Assembly: GCA_023265215.1 (NCBI GenBank) | Contig: JAHFUH010000394.1 | Span: forward strand, 1-5,526 | Direction of reading: 5' to 3' | DNA length: 5,526 nt | Source: Acidobacteriota bacterium | Lineage (GTDB): Bacteria; Acidobacteriota; UBA6911 | Shown: positions 5,233-5,526 of the stretch, in pieces | Position numbering within the stretch: position 1 is the first letter of the stretch | Layout: each line of letters begins with the position of its first letter | Notes under the pieces: generated by a model | Told to the model about the DNA's origin: nothing | What the model saw: only the letters and a program-made list of their open reading frames with translations | Database searches by the model: none | Program-made: the position numbers and the translations under genes

Positions 5233-5526
5233 ATGAAACCATTGGAATTGAACGAAGACCGGTTGTTTCCTTCCGACGCGGAGCAGCGGGCAATTGCCCG
5301 CCGGCTCTACTCGGAAGTGCGCGCATTACCGATCATCAGTCCGCACGGGCACACGGATCCTCGCTGGTTTTCTGAAAACCAGCCGTTTTCGGATCCGGCA
5401 TCGCTTCTGATCGTCCCGGACCATTACATCTATCGCATGCTCTACAGCCAGGGAGTCCGTCTCGAATCGCTGGGGATCCCGAGGAGGGATGGCGCTCCCG
5501 TCGAAGAGGACTCCAGGAAGATCTGG
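5233..5526 (+). CDS. uxaC: Uronate isomerase, N-terminal part (cut by the window end)
   Basis: The first 98 residues match uronate isomerase, a cytoplasmic amidohydrolase-superfamily enzyme that converts D-glucuronate to D-fructuronate and D-galacturonate to D-tagaturonate, the entry step of hexuronate breakdown. Key signs are LPIISPHGHTDPRWFSEN (residues 32-49), with the HxH metal-binding pair H38 and H40, and DHYIYRMLYSQGVRLESLG (63-81), a family signature region. The full family length is about 470 residues, so roughly four fifths lies beyond the window. ATG at 5233 is the first sensible start, but there is no good ribosome binding site; the preceding 20 bases are almost all A and T. It lies 46 nt after the GH2-like gene on the same strand with no terminator between, which suggests one transcript. 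No frameshift is seen in the part present. Confidence 0.93.
   Translation, partial: MKPLELNEDRLFPSDAEQRAIARRLYSEVRALPIISPHGHTDPRWFSENQPFSDPASLLIVPDHYIYRMLYSQGVRLESLGIPRRDGAPVEEDSRKIW

Overview
The window comes from a bacterium, probably an Acidobacteriota-like soil organism. The sequence cannot prove this. The hints are a small stand-alone PilZ-type protein, a secreted multi-domain GH2-family protein beside a uronate isomerase, fairly GC-rich genes separated by repeat-filled intergenic DNA, and several palindromic repeat families. The theme is catabolism of plant-type sugars (xylose and uronates). I found no phage, plasmid, CRISPR, tRNA or rRNA signal.

Layout: positions 1-218 hold no gene I can support. 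They carry a long inverted repeat (6-134, core 25-115). At 219-659 (+) is a small PilZ-like protein with an incomplete c-di-GMP motif. The convergent gap 660-988 is mostly repeat: two variant copies of one palindromic element lie head to head (752-952), meeting in a perfect 58-bp palindrome (811-868). A possible short inverted repeat (661-672 and 986-997) bounds the gap and overlaps the xylB stop codon. At 989-2491 (-) is a complete xylulokinase gene, xylB. The divergent gap 2492-2795 contains a perfect 16-bp-arm palindrome (2514-2546), a second copy of the 25-115 repeat in opposite orientation (2558-2648), a likely extended -10 promoter (2686-2694), a doubled 9-mer (2747-2764) and a strong ribosome binding site (2781-2786).

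At 2796-5186 (+) is a secreted 796-residue protein. It has two discoidin-like regions, a GH2 sugar-binding domain and the C-terminal part of an exo-beta-glucosaminidase-type GH2 enzyme, but it appears to lack the whole catalytic barrel with no break in the reading frame. Three 8-nt repeats follow its stop codon. The start of a uronate isomerase gene, uxaC (5233-5526), then runs off the window end.

Working together: the secreted GH2-like protein would act on, or now perhaps only bind, polysaccharide outside the cytoplasm. UxaC would isomerise released glucuronate or galacturonate, and XylB would phosphorylate D-xylulose for the pentose phosphate pathway. The GH2-like gene and uxaC are probably co-transcribed; xylB is transcribed divergently. 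The most notable observations are the barrel-less GH2 protein and the dense, varied palindromic repeats in every long intergenic space. I see no convincing new multi-gene system.
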